DNA from: Oceanospirillaceae bacterium
GTDB lineage: Bacteria; Pseudomonadota; Gammaproteobacteria; Pseudomonadales; Oceanobacteraceae
Length of the DNA stretch: 64,000 nt
Direction: 5' to 3'
Assembly: GCA_002724925.1 (NCBI GenBank)
Contig: PBQA01000016.1
Location: forward strand, 248,001 to 312,000
Every line of letters begins with the position of its first letter. Within the stretch, counting starts at the first letter, position 1. A model generated the notes under the pieces. It saw only the letters and a program-made list of their open reading frames with translations. It was not told the DNA's origin and searched no databases. Below, piece by piece: positions 25,768-35,884 of the stretch. The position numbers and the translations under genes were made by a program.

Positions 25768-27474
25768 ATGACGTCGCTAACAGGCCTTCCACGTCGGTTG
25801 GTTGAGCAAGGGCTTATCGAACTCCACGCTGCTGAAGATATTTTAAAGAGCGCTAAATCCGACAAGCGCTCATTCGTTACTGTTGCAGTCCAGAAAGACC
25901 CTTCGCTTGCAGGCACAATATCAAGAATTGCCTCCGAAGAGTTTGGTCTTCCCGTTCTGGATCTAAGCAGCTTCGACTTCGATGTTGTTCCGTCTGACGT
26001 TGTCAGTCTGTCATTGATTGAAAAACATCGGATACTTCCGCTTTTCACTCGCGGCAATCGCTTGTTTGTCGCTCAGAGTGACCCTTCACTGATTAATGCG
26101 ATCGATGAGATTAAGTTCAATACCGGCATGACCACAGAGTCAATTCTGGTAGAAGAAGACAAGCTCGCAATTGCCGTCGATAAGCTCATTAACGCTTCAG
26201 ATACCAGCCTGGAAGATGCCTTCGGTGATTTGGACGGAGCGCTCGATGATGTTGACCTGGAAGATCCCGAAGCAAGGGACAAGGAGCAGGAAAAAGATGC
26301 CACACCGGGCGACGATGCGCCTATTGTTCGTTTTGTAAATAAGATGCTGTTAGATGCCGTGCGTATTGGCGCATCAGATATTCATTTTGAGCCTTATGAA
26401 AAAAGATATCGTATTCGTTATCGCACAGACGGTGTATTAAAAGAGGTGTCGCAACCTCCGATTAATCTGTCGGGCAAGATCGCTGCCCGCCTGAAGGTTA
26501 TGTCTCAGATGGATATTTCTGAACGACGCATCCCTCAGGATGGCCGTATCAAAATGAAGATATCGAAGAACAAGGCCATCGATTTTCGTGTGAATACGCT
26601 ACCTACTCTTTGGGGCGAGAAAATTGTACTGCGTATCCTTGACCCCTCTTCAGCAAAATTGGGGATTGACGCCCTCGGCTATGAAGAAGATCAGAAGCAG
26701 CTCTATCTTGAGGCGCTGTCAAATCCTCAGGGGATGATTCTGGTAACAGGCCCTACCGGGTCAGGTAAAACAGTTTCTCTTTATACCGGCCTGAATATTC
26801 TGAATGTCGAAGGTACTAATATTTCTACTGCAGAGGACCCAGTAGAGATTAACCTTGAGGGAATTAACCAGGTCAACGTGAATAACAAAGTCGGCCTCGA
26901 TTTTGCCTCGGCACTACGCTCATTTCTGCGTCAGGACCCTGATGTTGTTATGGTGGGTGAGATCCGGGACCTGGAAACGGCTCAGATTGCCATCAAAGCG
27001 GCACAGACAGGTCACCTGGTTTTATCCACACTGCACACCAACAGCGCCGCCGAAACCCTGACGCGTCTGGCGAATATGGGGGTTCCTGCATTTAATATCG
27101 CAACGTCAGTTTCATTGATTATTGCCCAGCGTCTGGCCCGCAGACTTTGCAGCAACTGCAAACAACCAGCAGAGATTCCAGAAGAGGCACTCAAAGAAGC
27201 GGGCTTTAATAACGAGCAGATCGCCTCTGGCGACTTTTACCGCCCTATTGGCTGTGCAAGTTGCAATGCTGGTTACAAAGGGAGGGTGGGTATCTATGAA
27301 GTAGTTTCTATTACAGATTCAATTTCTCGTATCATTATGTCAGGTGGAAACTCAATTGAAATTGCCGATTCGGCACGAAAAGAAGGATTCGCTGACCTCA
27401 GAACGTCCGCTCTGAGGAAGGTCGCCGCTGGCATCACCAGCCTCGAAGAGGCAAATCGTGTGACAATGGACTAA
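25768..27474 (+). CDS. pilB: Type IV pilus extension ATPase
   Basis: This 568-residue hexameric AAA-type secretion ATPase drives pilus extension. The N-terminal MshEN-type domain occupies about residues 1-150. Walker A is GPTGSGKT, the Asp box is around TAEDPVEINLEG, Walker B is VVMVGEIRDLETA and the His box is HTNSA. The zinc tetracysteine is formed by LCSNCKQP and GCASCNAGYKG. It heads the pilB-pilC-pilD group, with 42 bases to pilC. Confidence 0.96.
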   Translation: MTSLTGLPRRLVEQGLIELHAAEDILKSAKSDKRSFVTVAVQKDPSLAGTISRIASEEFGLPVLDLSSFDFDVVPSDVVSLSLIEKHRILPLFTRGNRLFVAQSDPSLINAIDEIKFNTGMTTESILVEEDKLAIAVDKLINASDTSLEDAFGDLDGALDDVDLEDPEARDKEQEKDATPGDDAPIVRFVNKMLLDAVRIGASDIHFEPYEKRYRIRYRTDGVLKEVSQPPINLSGKIAARLKVMSQMDISERRIPQDGRIKMKISKNKAIDFRVNTLPTLWGEKIVLRILDPSSAKLGIDALGYEEDQKQLYLEALSNPQGMILVTGPTGSGKTVSLYTGLNILNVEGTNISTAEDPVEINLEGINQVNVNNKVGLDFASALRSFLRQDPDVVMVGEIRDLETAQIAIKAAQTGHLVLSTLHTNSAAETLTRLANMGVPAFNIATSVSLIIAQRLARRLCSNCKQPAEIPEEALKEAGFNNEQIASGDFYRPIGCASCNAGYKGRVGIYEVVSITDSISRIIMSGGNSIEIADSARKEGFADLRTSALRKVAAGITSLEEANRVTMD

Positions 27475-27516
27475 GCCTCTGTCAGTATTACAGCTCGCTC
27501 TAGGGTCAAAAGTGTT

Positions 27517-28761
27517 ATGGCAAAACAAGTAAAACAACAAAAGTCGAGTACCTTTGCCTGGGAAGGTATCAATCGCCGTGGGCAAGCTGCGAAAGGTGAG
27601 ATCATTGCCATCAACTCTGCCTACGCAAAAGCCCAGCTGCGCAAGCAAGGCATAGAACCTCGCAAGGTTAAGAAGGCAGCAGAACCGATCTCGATTTTCG
27701 GTATCGGCGGTGGCGGCTCCAAAAAAATTAAAAGCAGCGACATTACCTTTTTTACCCGCCAGATGGCGACCATGGTAAAAGCGGGCGTGCCGTTGGTTCA
27801 GGCGTTCGATATTGTCGGTGACGGTATTGATAATCGCGGTCTCAAGAATACGATAGCGGATGTTCGAGATTCTGTTTCATCGGGTAATGACTTCGCCACA
27901 GCACTGAGAAAGTACCCCGAGCACTTCGATGACCTGACATGCAACCTGATCGAATCAGGCGAGCAAGCCGGTACTCTGCAGACCATGCTCGAGAAAGTCG
28001 CAATATATAAAGAGAAGACGGAAGCGCTCAAAGCCAAGATTAAGAAAGCGCTGATGTACCCCTCTATAACGATGTTGGTTGCCATTGCTGTGACTCTTAT
28101 ACTGCTTGTAAAAGTGGTACCGACATTTGAAGAGATGTTTACCAGCTTCGGGGCTGAGCTACCCGCTCCGACACAGTTTGTTGTTGATCTGTCAGAAAGT
28201 GCACAAGAGTATTACCTTTATATCATCGGCTTTTTAGTGATCGTGGGTGCAGGCCTTTATCATGCACTAAAAACATCGAAAGACTTCAAAGACAAATTTG
28301 AAGCGTTTTTGTTAGGCGTACCTGTTATAGGTGACCTGATCAAGAAGGCTGCGATTGCGCGATTTTCGCGCGTACTTTCAACCACTTTTGCCGCCGGTGT
28401 TCCTTTAGTAGATGCCCTGGAATCAGTAGCTGGCGCTGTTGGTAATTCGGTATATCGAAAAGCGGTACTGAAGATCAAAGACGATGTGGCCTCTGGTCAA
28501 CAAATGCATCAGGCAATGCGCGATACCAAAGTATTTCCGAATATGGTGGTACAGATGGCGTCCATCGGTGAAGAATCTGGTGCACTGGACGAAATGCTCT
28601 CGAAGTCCGCCGATTACTACGAAGACGAAGTAGATAACGCAGTAGATAACCTGACGGCCATGATTGAGCCAGCCATGATGGTTTTCCTTGGTGTTGTTGT
28701 CGGCGGCTTGATCGTTGCCATGTATCTGCCAATCTTCCAGATGGGTGAAGCCGTCAGATGA
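27517..28761 (+). CDS. pilC: Type IV pilus inner-membrane platform protein
   Basis: This 414-residue PilC/GspF-family protein has two repeated GspF domains (about residues 75-200 and 280-400) and three membrane helices, with KVVPTFEEMF as a typical family segment. The N-terminus contains WEGINRRGQAAKGEI, common to PilC. It anchors the PilB and PilT motors and assembles the pilin. It overlaps pilD by ATGA. Confidence 0.95.
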   Translation: MAKQVKQQKSSTFAWEGINRRGQAAKGEIIAINSAYAKAQLRKQGIEPRKVKKAAEPISIFGIGGGGSKKIKSSDITFFTRQMATMVKAGVPLVQAFDIVGDGIDNRGLKNTIADVRDSVSSGNDFATALRKYPEHFDDLTCNLIESGEQAGTLQTMLEKVAIYKEKTEALKAKIKKALMYPSITMLVAIAVTLILLVKVVPTFEEMFTSFGAELPAPTQFVVDLSESAQEYYLYIIGFLVIVGAGLYHALKTSKDFKDKFEAFLLGVPVIGDLIKKAAIARFSRVLSTTFAAGVPLVDALESVAGAVGNSVYRKAVLKIKDDVASGQQMHQAMRDTKVFPNMVVQMASIGEESGALDEMLSKSADYYEDEVDNAVDNLTAMIEPAMMVFLGVVVGGLIVAMYLPIFQMGEAVR

Positions 28762-29639
28762 TAAATTTGCTGCAGCTTCTGTCTGAATCAACAGAGCTGT
28801 TACTTATAGCGACCCTCATCCTAAGCCTCCTGATTGGCAGCTTTCTGAATGTCGTCATTCTACGTATGCCAATCATGATGTTCAGAGGCTGGAAGGAAGA
28901 GTGCCAGGGGATGGAGGAAGAACTCCCTGATCACCCAGCCATTAAAGACCTGAGCAAGAGTTATAATCTGGTTACCCCAGCCTCCCACTGTCCTTCTTGT
29001 TCGGCACCGGTTAAGCCCTGGATGAATATCCCCGTATTCAGCTGGATTTTCCTACGAGGTAAGTGCGCGTCGTGTGGCACTCGTATTGGCCTGCGTTACC
29101 CGTTGGTCGAGATCGCTACGGCAGTAATGAGCGGCCTCTTACTGCTTAAGTTTGAATGGGGCTGGGCTCTGCTGGCGATGCTGGTGTTCACCTGGCTCCT
29201 GATTACGATGTCGGTTATCGATATTGATCATAAGATCCTGCCAGACACATTAACGCTAGGCTTGCTCTGGCTCGGTTTACTGCTCAATACGCAAGGTATG
29301 TTTACTGACCTTCAGTCGGCTGTTCTTGGGGCGGCGCTTGGTTATGGCGTGCTTTGGGGGTTCTTCTGGATCTTCAAACTGCTCACGGGCAAAGATGGTA
29401 TGGGCTATGGTGACTTCAAACTTTTGGCCGCCCTGGGCGCCTGGTTTGGTTTCCAGTCGCTGTTGACCATTATCATCATGTCGAGCGTTGTCGGTGCCGT
29501 CGTTGGTATCGCAGGAGTGATTGCGCTTGGACGTGACCGCCAGGTTCCTATTCCTTTCGGCCCTTACCTTGCTATGGCGGGATGGATTGTCGCCATGTGG
29601 GGAGATGAAATCACTCAATGGTACTTCTCGGTCATATAA
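28758..29639 (+). CDS. pilD: Prepilin peptidase / N-methyltransferase
   Basis: This 293-residue polytopic aspartyl protease cleaves and N-methylates type IV prepilins and type II secretion pseudopilins. A cytoplasmic zinc tetracysteine is formed by CPSCSAPVKPW and KCASCGTR. Catalytic Asp candidates are in VIDIDHKILPD and the GxGD motif GYGDFKLL. Eight or so helices follow. ATGA overlap with pilC ensures coupled expression. Confidence 0.95.
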   Translation: MINLLQLLSESTELLLIATLILSLLIGSFLNVVILRMPIMMFRGWKEECQGMEEELPDHPAIKDLSKSYNLVTPASHCPSCSAPVKPWMNIPVFSWIFLRGKCASCGTRIGLRYPLVEIATAVMSGLLLLKFEWGWALLAMLVFTWLLITMSVIDIDHKILPDTLTLGLLWLGLLLNTQGMFTDLQSAVLGAALGYGVLWGFFWIFKLLTGKDGMGYGDFKLLAALGAWFGFQSLLTIIIMSSVVGAVVGIAGVIALGRDRQVPIPFGPYLAMAGWIVAMWGDEITQWYFSVI

Positions 29640-29671
29640 CCGACGATACAATAAGCGGACTCCAAATCGAT

Positions 29672-30262
29672 ATGTTTATTCTCGGCCTCACTGGCGGCAT
29701 TGGTAGCGGTAAAAGCGCAGCTAGTAAGTATTTCAGAGATCAGGGAATAACGGTCGTTGATGCCGATGTGGTTGCCCGTGAAGTCGTTGAGCCAGGCCAA
29801 CCTGCCTTGATCGCCATCGAAGAACGCTACGGTACTGATGCGCTTCTTGATGACGGTACTCTCAACCGTGCCTGGTTACGCGCTAAAGTTTTTGCTGAGC
29901 CCGATGAACGCAAATGGCTGGAGAGCCAGACTCACCCACGTATCCGGGATAGCATCATTGTGCAGTTGAATGCAGCGACATCTCCCTACGCCATTCTCGA
30001 ATCTCCGCTGTTGTTCGAGAGCGGTCAAAGCGAGCTGGTCTCCCGTACCCTGGTGATCGACGTTCCCGAGGAGATTCAGGTTGAAAGGGCCTGCTCTCGC
30101 GATAGCAACGGAGAAGAACAGATTCGTCGCATTATTGCAGCGCAACTACCTCGTGCAGAGCGGTTGCAGAAGACAGACGATGCGGTGGATAATTCAGGCA
30201 ATCTTGAAGCATTGTATGAACAACTTGCAGCGCTTCATCAGTCGTACCTGCAATTAGCCTGA
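29672..30262 (+). CDS. coaE: Dephospho-CoA kinase
   Basis: This 196-residue P-loop kinase does the last step of CoA synthesis. The N-terminal motif [18 protein letters not shown] and [15 protein letters not shown] are typical, as is [12 protein letters not shown]. The start at 29672 (MFILGLTGG) avoids an 18-residue extension that overlaps pilD. pilD-coaE-yacG is a conserved gammaproteobacterial order. Confidence 0.95.
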   Translation: MFILGLTGGIGSGKSAASKYFRDQGITVVDADVVAREVVEPGQPALIAIEERYGTDALLDDGTLNRAWLRAKVFAEPDERKWLESQTHPRIRDSIIVQLNAATSPYAILESPLLFESGQSELVSRTLVIDVPEEIQVERACSRDSNGEEQIRRIIAAQLPRAERLQKTDDAVDNSGNLEALYEQLAALHQSYLQLA

Positions 30263-30269
30263 GGTGTTC

Positions 30270-30497
30270 GTGGAAGTTAAATGTCCAACGTGTGAAAAAA
30301 CAGTCCAATGGACTCAAGAAGAGAAGTACCGCCCCTTTTGCAGTGAGCGTTGTAAGCTGATTGACTTGGGTGAGTGGGCAAGCGAAGGTCACGCGATTCC
30401 GGGTAAGCCCATGACGGATGAATTAATGTCTGGCGATATTCCAGCCGATATTTTCCCTGCCGAAGATAATCTTGACGACCACCTCAAGCGGCACTGA
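30270..30497 (+). CDS. yacG: DNA gyrase inhibitor YacG, zinc-binding
   Basis: This 75-residue protein has a four-cysteine zinc site, CPTC near residue 5 and CSERC near residue 26. YacG in E. coli binds GyrB and inhibits gyrase. The GTG at 30270 is preferred to the GTG at 30264, because GAGG (30261-30264) is then properly placed. The acidic C-terminus ([16 protein letters not shown]) is normal for the family. Confidence 0.92.
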   Translation: MEVKCPTCEKTVQWTQEEKYRPFCSERCKLIDLGEWASEGHAIPGKPMTDELMSGDIPADIFPAEDNLDDHLKRH

Positions 30498-30585
30498 CCC
30501 CTCATATCAAGCGCCATATCAAGAGCTATCTCAATACACTCGTGTATATCAGCCCAGGGACAGCGACTCAGTCGGGCCGCTTATC

Positions 30586-31761
30586 TCAACCGTTCGCGGG
30601 GATCTTTTCGACGAGAGCCATCAACTCTTCGGTTTTCACTTTATCTGACGCGAAAACGCGCCCTACTTCCGTCAGGTAGCCGGTCAGGCTCTTATCCATT
30701 TTCAGACCTTCGTTGAAGACCCGGTTGGTCTCAAGAATGCCGTTTTCAAGAACCTTCTGAATCACCCGCTCTTGTTGTTCATCCATACCCAGAAACTGGA
30801 TTTCCTGCTCAATCCCATCGGCGATATCTTCCACGGCATCGACAATTCGCACCATGACGTCATGGTAGCCTTTGTCTATACCTTCCATTATGTGAGTCAT
30901 GCGCGATGTCAGCTTCACCACAAGCTGACTTTCCAGCTTCAGTGACTCTACATTATCGAGTGCTCCTACTCTGGCATCCAGCCCCTGTAGAAGTGAAAAA
31001 ACGTTATCTTTGATCGCGCCATACTTATTCGGGTCGTCTAAAGGCATGTTCCTGACAAGCAGCGAGACGCGGCCGTAATTCATAATTGAGCGCTTTCCGA
31101 AGTCGACATAGCGCCCCATTTCACTGCATTCCCGCAGTAAGGTTGATTCCAGGTCCTTGGCCATCCCATTCGCTTCCATGTTCTTTTCACCGAAACGACT
31201 ACGAATCTGTAGAGAGCTGCTGATATTGTAACTTTTGAGTGCCTGAAACAGACGCATGCCCGCCTGATCAAGGTTTTCGCACTGATTAATATCCAGCAAA
31301 AACTGAATGTTGACGCCAAGGTCTGAGGTGTCTGACATGGCGATAAACGCCATTTCATTCGCCTTTTCCAGCTGTTGTTTAAGCTGCTCATTGGCAATAC
31401 GGTTAAAAATCGCTTTCATGAGGCGAACCTGTAACTCCGCCCCGTTGCCAAACTGAATATGGTCGTCGCAACCTGCATCATAGAAACCCAGCCGGGAATC
31501 CAGGTCGCGCTCTTCTGTTGCCAGTACAACCACGGGTAATGGTGAAATTACCGGGTGATGTTTGAGTGCCCGAACCTGTGCCTGAGCGCCTGTTCCGTCA
31601 GCCTCTTTATCAAGTACGATAGCAAGCTTGTATTCTTTGAGGTCAGGCAGGTGAAATGTTTCCTGCGCAGTCGCAACAGCCAACAGCGAGAACTGATCTC
31701 CGAGGTTTTCCCCGAGCTTTTTTATATCGTTGCAGCCAACAACGAGGACCTTGTATTCCAT
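30586..31761 (-). CDS. Response-regulator-like protein with degenerate receiver, unknown output
   Basis: This 391-residue protein has an N-terminal receiver-like fold (residues ~3-120, VLVVGCND, AIVLDKEADG, PVVVLATEE) but lacks the paired acidic residues and the usual lysine after GCDDHI. The Asp in VLDKE could still accept phosphate. A coiled-coil-like helix follows (residues ~115-145), then a central domain with Cys-containing DINQCENLDQAG and a helical C-terminal half. No DNA-binding or GGDEF motif is seen. Homologous architectures are not recognised. Confidence 0.7.
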   Translation of the reverse strand: MEYKVLVVGCNDIKKLGENLGDQFSLLAVATAQETFHLPDLKEYKLAIVLDKEADGTGAQAQVRALKHHPVISPLPVVVLATEERDLDSRLGFYDAGCDDHIQFGNGAELQVRLMKAIFNRIANEQLKQQLEKANEMAFIAMSDTSDLGVNIQFLLDINQCENLDQAGMRLFQALKSYNISSSLQIRSRFGEKNMEANGMAKDLESTLLRECSEMGRYVDFGKRSIMNYGRVSLLVRNMPLDDPNKYGAIKDNVFSLLQGLDARVGALDNVESLKLESQLVVKLTSRMTHIMEGIDKGYHDVMVRIVDAVEDIADGIEQEIQFLGMDEQQERVIQKVLENGILETNRVFNEGLKMDKSLTGYLTEVGRVFASDKVKTEELMALVEKIPANG

Positions 31762-31994
31762 AGGCGTTAAGGCATCTAGTGAGACGTATTACAAGGTTTA
31801 GTCCAGTTAACGCAAATTTACCAACGTGATTCACCGTTTGATTACAAAAGCTATCCTATTGATATCCTCATCAAATTATTTGTTACGTGGTCAGTCAACA
31901 TAGAACTGAATGACAGATTTGCTAGCTACCGAAGAGAAGACAAAACTGGCCCGACCGAAACATGAGACCTGACTCACGCCTGAAAACCCTGACG

Positions 31995-34559
31995 TCAGAT
32001 CAACATCAACTCTTTTGCTTTATGTATCGCCTGAGTCCGGCTGCCTGTGCCCAGCTTCACATTGATCTTGCGGGCGTGGGTTTTCACTGTATGCAGTGAG
32101 ATATAAAGTTGATCAGCAATCGCTTGATTCGACATCCCCTGCGCCATGAGATTGAGTACATCGCGCTCACGCTCGCTGAGTGCCGATGAGGGCTCATGCG
32201 CCGGGTTCAGTTCGACCTTTGGTAAATCCAGAAAAGCCACCAATCCAGGTAACCAGCTCTGCAATTGTTGATTGACGCCCTCCGCACGAAACGTCTTCTT
32301 AACAACGTCGATCTGGCGCATAGCTTCAGCAGGTTGTTGCAACGTCATCAAGGCTCCGGCCCGAATCATGCGGATAAATACGGACATAAAACCGTCCGGG
32401 GTGTGGCGTAACCAACGATCCGTCAGATCAAGGCATACTTCTGGGCGCCCTGCCATCAGGTGTAACCGGGACAGGGTCAGTGTACTGAAACCCGGCAGCA
32501 ACGCACTGTATTCACAGCGTGCTACACCGGCGCTGTCAGCATCTTCAAGCAGAGCTTCCAGGCAATCGTGAGCACGACGGAATTTCTTCTGCGAGATCCA
32601 GATGTTCGACCTCACTGTGTGTAACCAGGCGTAGGCAACGAAGTCGACCTGCTGTTCCTGCAAGCGACGCTCGCCGTCGTCCAGTACATTCAGGGCCAGT
32701 GAGTATTGCCCCTGCCCCATCAGGTTCAACGCCCGGATAGCGTATCCGTAGGCCGCTGCCGGATCAGAGCGCTCCTCACAGAGCAGCAATGCCTGAGTGA
32801 GAGCAGCATCAGTAGGTTCATCATTGTAACCAGTAATCCAGCCAACGGTTGCCTTCAGAATCTGCAACCGCGCATACGCCAGGCTGTTTCCGCCATGCGG
32901 GCTGGCCTCAAGCACTTCATGCCCCTGAGTCAGAACGGATAAGCACCGGGACGCATGGCCGCGATTGAACTCGATACGCGCATGATCGAGGTGTGCCATG
33001 CCTTCAAGCGCACTCTGGCGTGATTTGCGGGCGATATCGAGGGCAAAACGATTCCATATGCGCGAGCCATCAAGATCCCGATGCGCCAGAGAGACCAGCG
33101 CCAGCATCGAGGCAGTCAAAAATCTGAGACTGAAGCGTTCTGCCGGTAACATTTCCAGCGCCTGACGACATTGTCGCTCCGCTCGGGTTAACTCTCCCCG
33201 TGAGCCTGCCATATAGCCTTTTAAGGCAATCAAACCGGCTTCATCAATACCCGGAACCAATGACAAACGTTCAATAAGGTTCTGAGCTGCATCAAGTCGA
33301 TTCGTCAGTAGATGAGTCCAGCACGCAATCTGCATCAGATCCGGCGACGTATATAACTGGTCTTCATTCAATTGATCGAACCAGACAGTCAGCCCCTGAG
33401 TATCCAGACTGGCGAGAATACTATCCGACTGCTGCGCCATCCAACCGGAGTCAATCGCCCCATGATCAGACTGCCCGGCATGAAATAATGCAGCAATGGC
33501 ATCGTTGCGATCACGGAACCAATTGAACGCACGCAGATGAATATCCCTGCGCCAGTCTGCCGGACGTAACCGCGACAGACACTGCGCTACGATAGGATCC
33601 ATACGGAACCACTCCGGGCGCCCCGGAACCTCCTGAAGGTACAAGCCAAGCGCCAGCAAACCTTGCATGTCTGCCGCGGCATAAATATCGGGTGCGACGG
33701 CTTTTACGAGGTCATCGTGAAAGGTCCCAAGCACCGCACATAAACACATCAGATCTCTTAAGGGCCCCGCAAGGTTTGTAATGACTTCGCCGCGAAGATA
33801 GTCAGACACCTCGTAGAGGCCCAGCTCTCCACTCCACCTCTCTGGCATTCCCGCACAACGCCACGCCATCAGCCAAAGCGCTAATCCTGCAGGCCATCCC
33901 TGCATTTTACGCAGTAAGGACGGAACTTCAGCCGACGGCAACGTCAGTTGTTGACGCTCCAGCAGGGCATTAAATTCTGCTATTGAAAAGCTGAGATCTC
34001 GGGTAGTTAACCAGGTAATGTCTGGCAACAACCCAATGCTGCCGCGGGCAAACGGCAAGTAACGCCCGCTGAATACGAGCTTCAGATTCGCCGGACGATA
34101 ACGCAGGAGGAGCGTCGCAATTGCCCGGCTTTCCTCAAAATCAAGATATTCGACATTGTCAATGATAAGTACGAACTGGGCATCCTGTTGGCGAACATGC
34201 TCCAGAAGAGTCGCCACCGCCTCCATATCAGAGAGCGACGACGATACCTCCTGGGCGGCCAGGCCTAGCTTTTCCTCACACGCCCGCACCATCAACCGCG
34301 GCGACTCATCGAAACGATCGCACTGATAGTAAACGACGGTATGGTCCATCTCCAGCAGAGAGACACACGACGCTATCACTGAGGTTTTTCCATACCCTGC
34401 CGGCGCCAACATCATTGTCACTGGCGAGGATGCCAGTGCCGCCATAAGAATATCTGAGCGGTCAATATGGCTGGCAGGTGCCTCAGGTCGGGTTGTTTTA
34501 ACCGCAATAACGCGCGTTTCTACATCGCTTTCATTATCGCTGGCGCGGGGAACAAGCAC
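31995..34559 (-). CDS. MalT-type LuxR-family STAND ATPase regulator
   Basis: This 854-residue regulator has a Walker A (APAGYGKTS, residues ~52-60), Walker B-like FVLIIDNVEYL, a long helical TPR-like sensor region (about 350-780) and a C-terminal LuxR helix-turn-helix (SERERDVLNLMAQGMSNQA ... KTHARKINVKL). MalT-type proteins bind ATP and an inducer before activating transcription. The inducer and targets are unknown. The start is GTG 34559; no ATG lies before residue 38. It stands alone, with 233 bases of gene-free sequence downstream. Confidence 0.88.
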   Translation of the reverse strand: MLVPRASDNESDVETRVIAVKTTRPEAPASHIDRSDILMAALASSPVTMMLAPAGYGKTSVIASCVSLLEMDHTVVYYQCDRFDESPRLMVRACEEKLGLAAQEVSSSLSDMEAVATLLEHVRQQDAQFVLIIDNVEYLDFEESRAIATLLLRYRPANLKLVFSGRYLPFARGSIGLLPDITWLTTRDLSFSIAEFNALLERQQLTLPSAEVPSLLRKMQGWPAGLALWLMAWRCAGMPERWSGELGLYEVSDYLRGEVITNLAGPLRDLMCLCAVLGTFHDDLVKAVAPDIYAAADMQGLLALGLYLQEVPGRPEWFRMDPIVAQCLSRLRPADWRRDIHLRAFNWFRDRNDAIAALFHAGQSDHGAIDSGWMAQQSDSILASLDTQGLTVWFDQLNEDQLYTSPDLMQIACWTHLLTNRLDAAQNLIERLSLVPGIDEAGLIALKGYMAGSRGELTRAERQCRQALEMLPAERFSLRFLTASMLALVSLAHRDLDGSRIWNRFALDIARKSRQSALEGMAHLDHARIEFNRGHASRCLSVLTQGHEVLEASPHGGNSLAYARLQILKATVGWITGYNDEPTDAALTQALLLCEERSDPAAAYGYAIRALNLMGQGQYSLALNVLDDGERRLQEQQVDFVAYAWLHTVRSNIWISQKKFRRAHDCLEALLEDADSAGVARCEYSALLPGFSTLTLSRLHLMAGRPEVCLDLTDRWLRHTPDGFMSVFIRMIRAGALMTLQQPAEAMRQIDVVKKTFRAEGVNQQLQSWLPGLVAFLDLPKVELNPAHEPSSALSERERDVLNLMAQGMSNQAIADQLYISLHTVKTHARKINVKLGTGSRTQAIHKAKELMLI

Positions 34560-34639
34560 AGTGTCAGAATCCGTGACGCGAAGTTAGTAATATAGGCCTA
34601 TAAAAACAAATCGGACGAGCTGCGGCAACGTTGGTCTGG

Positions 34640-35374
34640 TTACCTTCTGTTACCAGGACGCGACAACCACATCCAGATACCACTGAAAGCTAGCAGCATC
34701 ATCACGAAAGCAGCGATGTCTACAACCCACACTCCCCAGCTACCAAACCAGCGGCCACTGTGCATATCCTGCATAATACGCTGCCAGCTGATGGACTGAT
34801 TGACAGCAGGCAGTACCTCGTAAGTCGAAGTCTGGGCGACCGTAACTCTGCCTTCCAGGGTCAGTGTATCGACATTTAGTTTCTGCCAATAATCCGAAGA
34901 GCCGACAACCAATTGTCCATCTGAAACCGCCGGCTGTGCGTCTTCAGGCAGGCTAAGAAAAGCAGGATCAAAAGACTCAAGCAACTGATAGCTACCAGTC
35001 AGCAGATGCCAGACAGAAGCGCAACTGACGAGCACATATTCAGTAGTCTCTGCCGCGCCCGTCAGCCGGGAACAGTCTGCCAGCATATCCTCATCGAGCA
35101 GCAGCAGTCCGTTCGCAGAATGCAGCAACCCATGGCTGCCTTCGTAACCTATATTGTCAGGCAATAACGATTGATAGGGCCAAAGCAGAATACGACTCTG
35201 AGGGTAGTGATTATCCAGCTCCAGCTGCCCTGTATGGTTCAGCGCAACTCCTGTAATCACAAGAAGGATTAATAACAAGGACACCAGCAACCCGAGACGG
35301 CGATGCCAGCGATGCAGAAAAAAGCGGATTTTTCGTCTTAGCTGCGGTCTATGGTTCGACTGCATTATCCTCAT
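34640..35374 (-). CDS. PepSY-associated membrane protein
   Basis: This 244-residue protein has a basic N-terminus with RKIRFFLHRWHRRLG, then TM1 (LGLLVSLLLILLVITGVAL). A periplasmic domain of ~165 residues has two cysteines (LADCSRL and VSCASVW), and a C-terminal TM2 (VVDIAAFVMMLLAFSGIWMW) follows. This layout matches PepSY-domain membrane proteins that pass electrons to periplasmic flavoproteins. His residues near TM1 (HRWHRR, LNHTGQ) could bind heme. It overlaps the FMN-binding gene by 26 bases, indicating joint function. Confidence 0.75.
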   Translation of the reverse strand: MRIMQSNHRPQLRRKIRFFLHRWHRRLGLLVSLLLILLVITGVALNHTGQLELDNHYPQSRILLWPYQSLLPDNIGYEGSHGLLHSANGLLLLDEDMLADCSRLTGAAETTEYVLVSCASVWHLLTGSYQLLESFDPAFLSLPEDAQPAVSDGQLVVGSSDYWQKLNVDTLTLEGRVTVAQTSTYEVLPAVNQSISWQRIMQDMHSGRWFGSWGVWVVDIAAFVMMLLAFSGIWMWLSRPGNRR

Positions 35375-35873
35375 TCGCCCAGCGATCTAATAGAAGCGCC
35401 AGTTTAGCGACTTTCTTCATTGTGCGCACTGAGTAGGTCGCACCGGAGATACCATCAATATGCTGAGAAAGATCGCCGCTTTCAGTCAGAGCGATATCTT
35501 TGTATTGACGGGTGTATTGTGGAAGGCGAATTTCATCCCCGCGAACTTCCCTGAAGACCATGACCTCGATACGCTCTATATGACCTGACGTTGTCACGAT
35601 GCCGAAAGTGATTGGTTTCTCTTTGCCGATTTCACTCAGCGTCCAGAGATACCGTCCGTCAGCGGCAAGATAACGAAGTCGCGCCTGACGAGGCGCGTCT
35701 CCTAGCAAGGCCTCTGCTTGCTGTCGACGCTCTGGTGTCATCCAGAGCGCCGATTTTTCCGGTTCGGACTCGCTGAATACTTCAGCACTGATCTGCGCAG
35801 GCGTGTAATAGGTTGTACCGGCCGATACCGGCAAACCTATTATTAGCAACAAAGTACAAAGCGAACGTAACAA
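35349..35873 (-). CDS. Exported FMN-binding protein with flavinylation motif
   Basis: This 174-residue protein has a signal peptide (LCTLLLIIGLPVSA) and an FMN_bind domain. The segment DGISGATYSV matches the ApbE covalent flavinylation consensus (D-x-x-[ST]-G-A-[ST]-x-[ST]), giving the final Ser as the likely FMN-phosphoester site. It should be a periplasmic one- or two-electron carrier. The partner PepSY membrane protein overlaps downstream, and a porin-like gene precedes it by 11 bases. No apbE is in the window. Confidence 0.8.
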   Translation of the reverse strand: MLRSLCTLLLIIGLPVSAGTTYYTPAQISAEVFSESEPEKSALWMTPERRQQAEALLGDAPRQARLRYLAADGRYLWTLSEIGKEKPITFGIVTTSGHIERIEVMVFREVRGDEIRLPQYTRQYKDIALTESGDLSQHIDGISGATYSVRTMKKVAKLALLLDRWANEDNAVEP

Positions 35874-35884
35874 ACCGGTCTACC

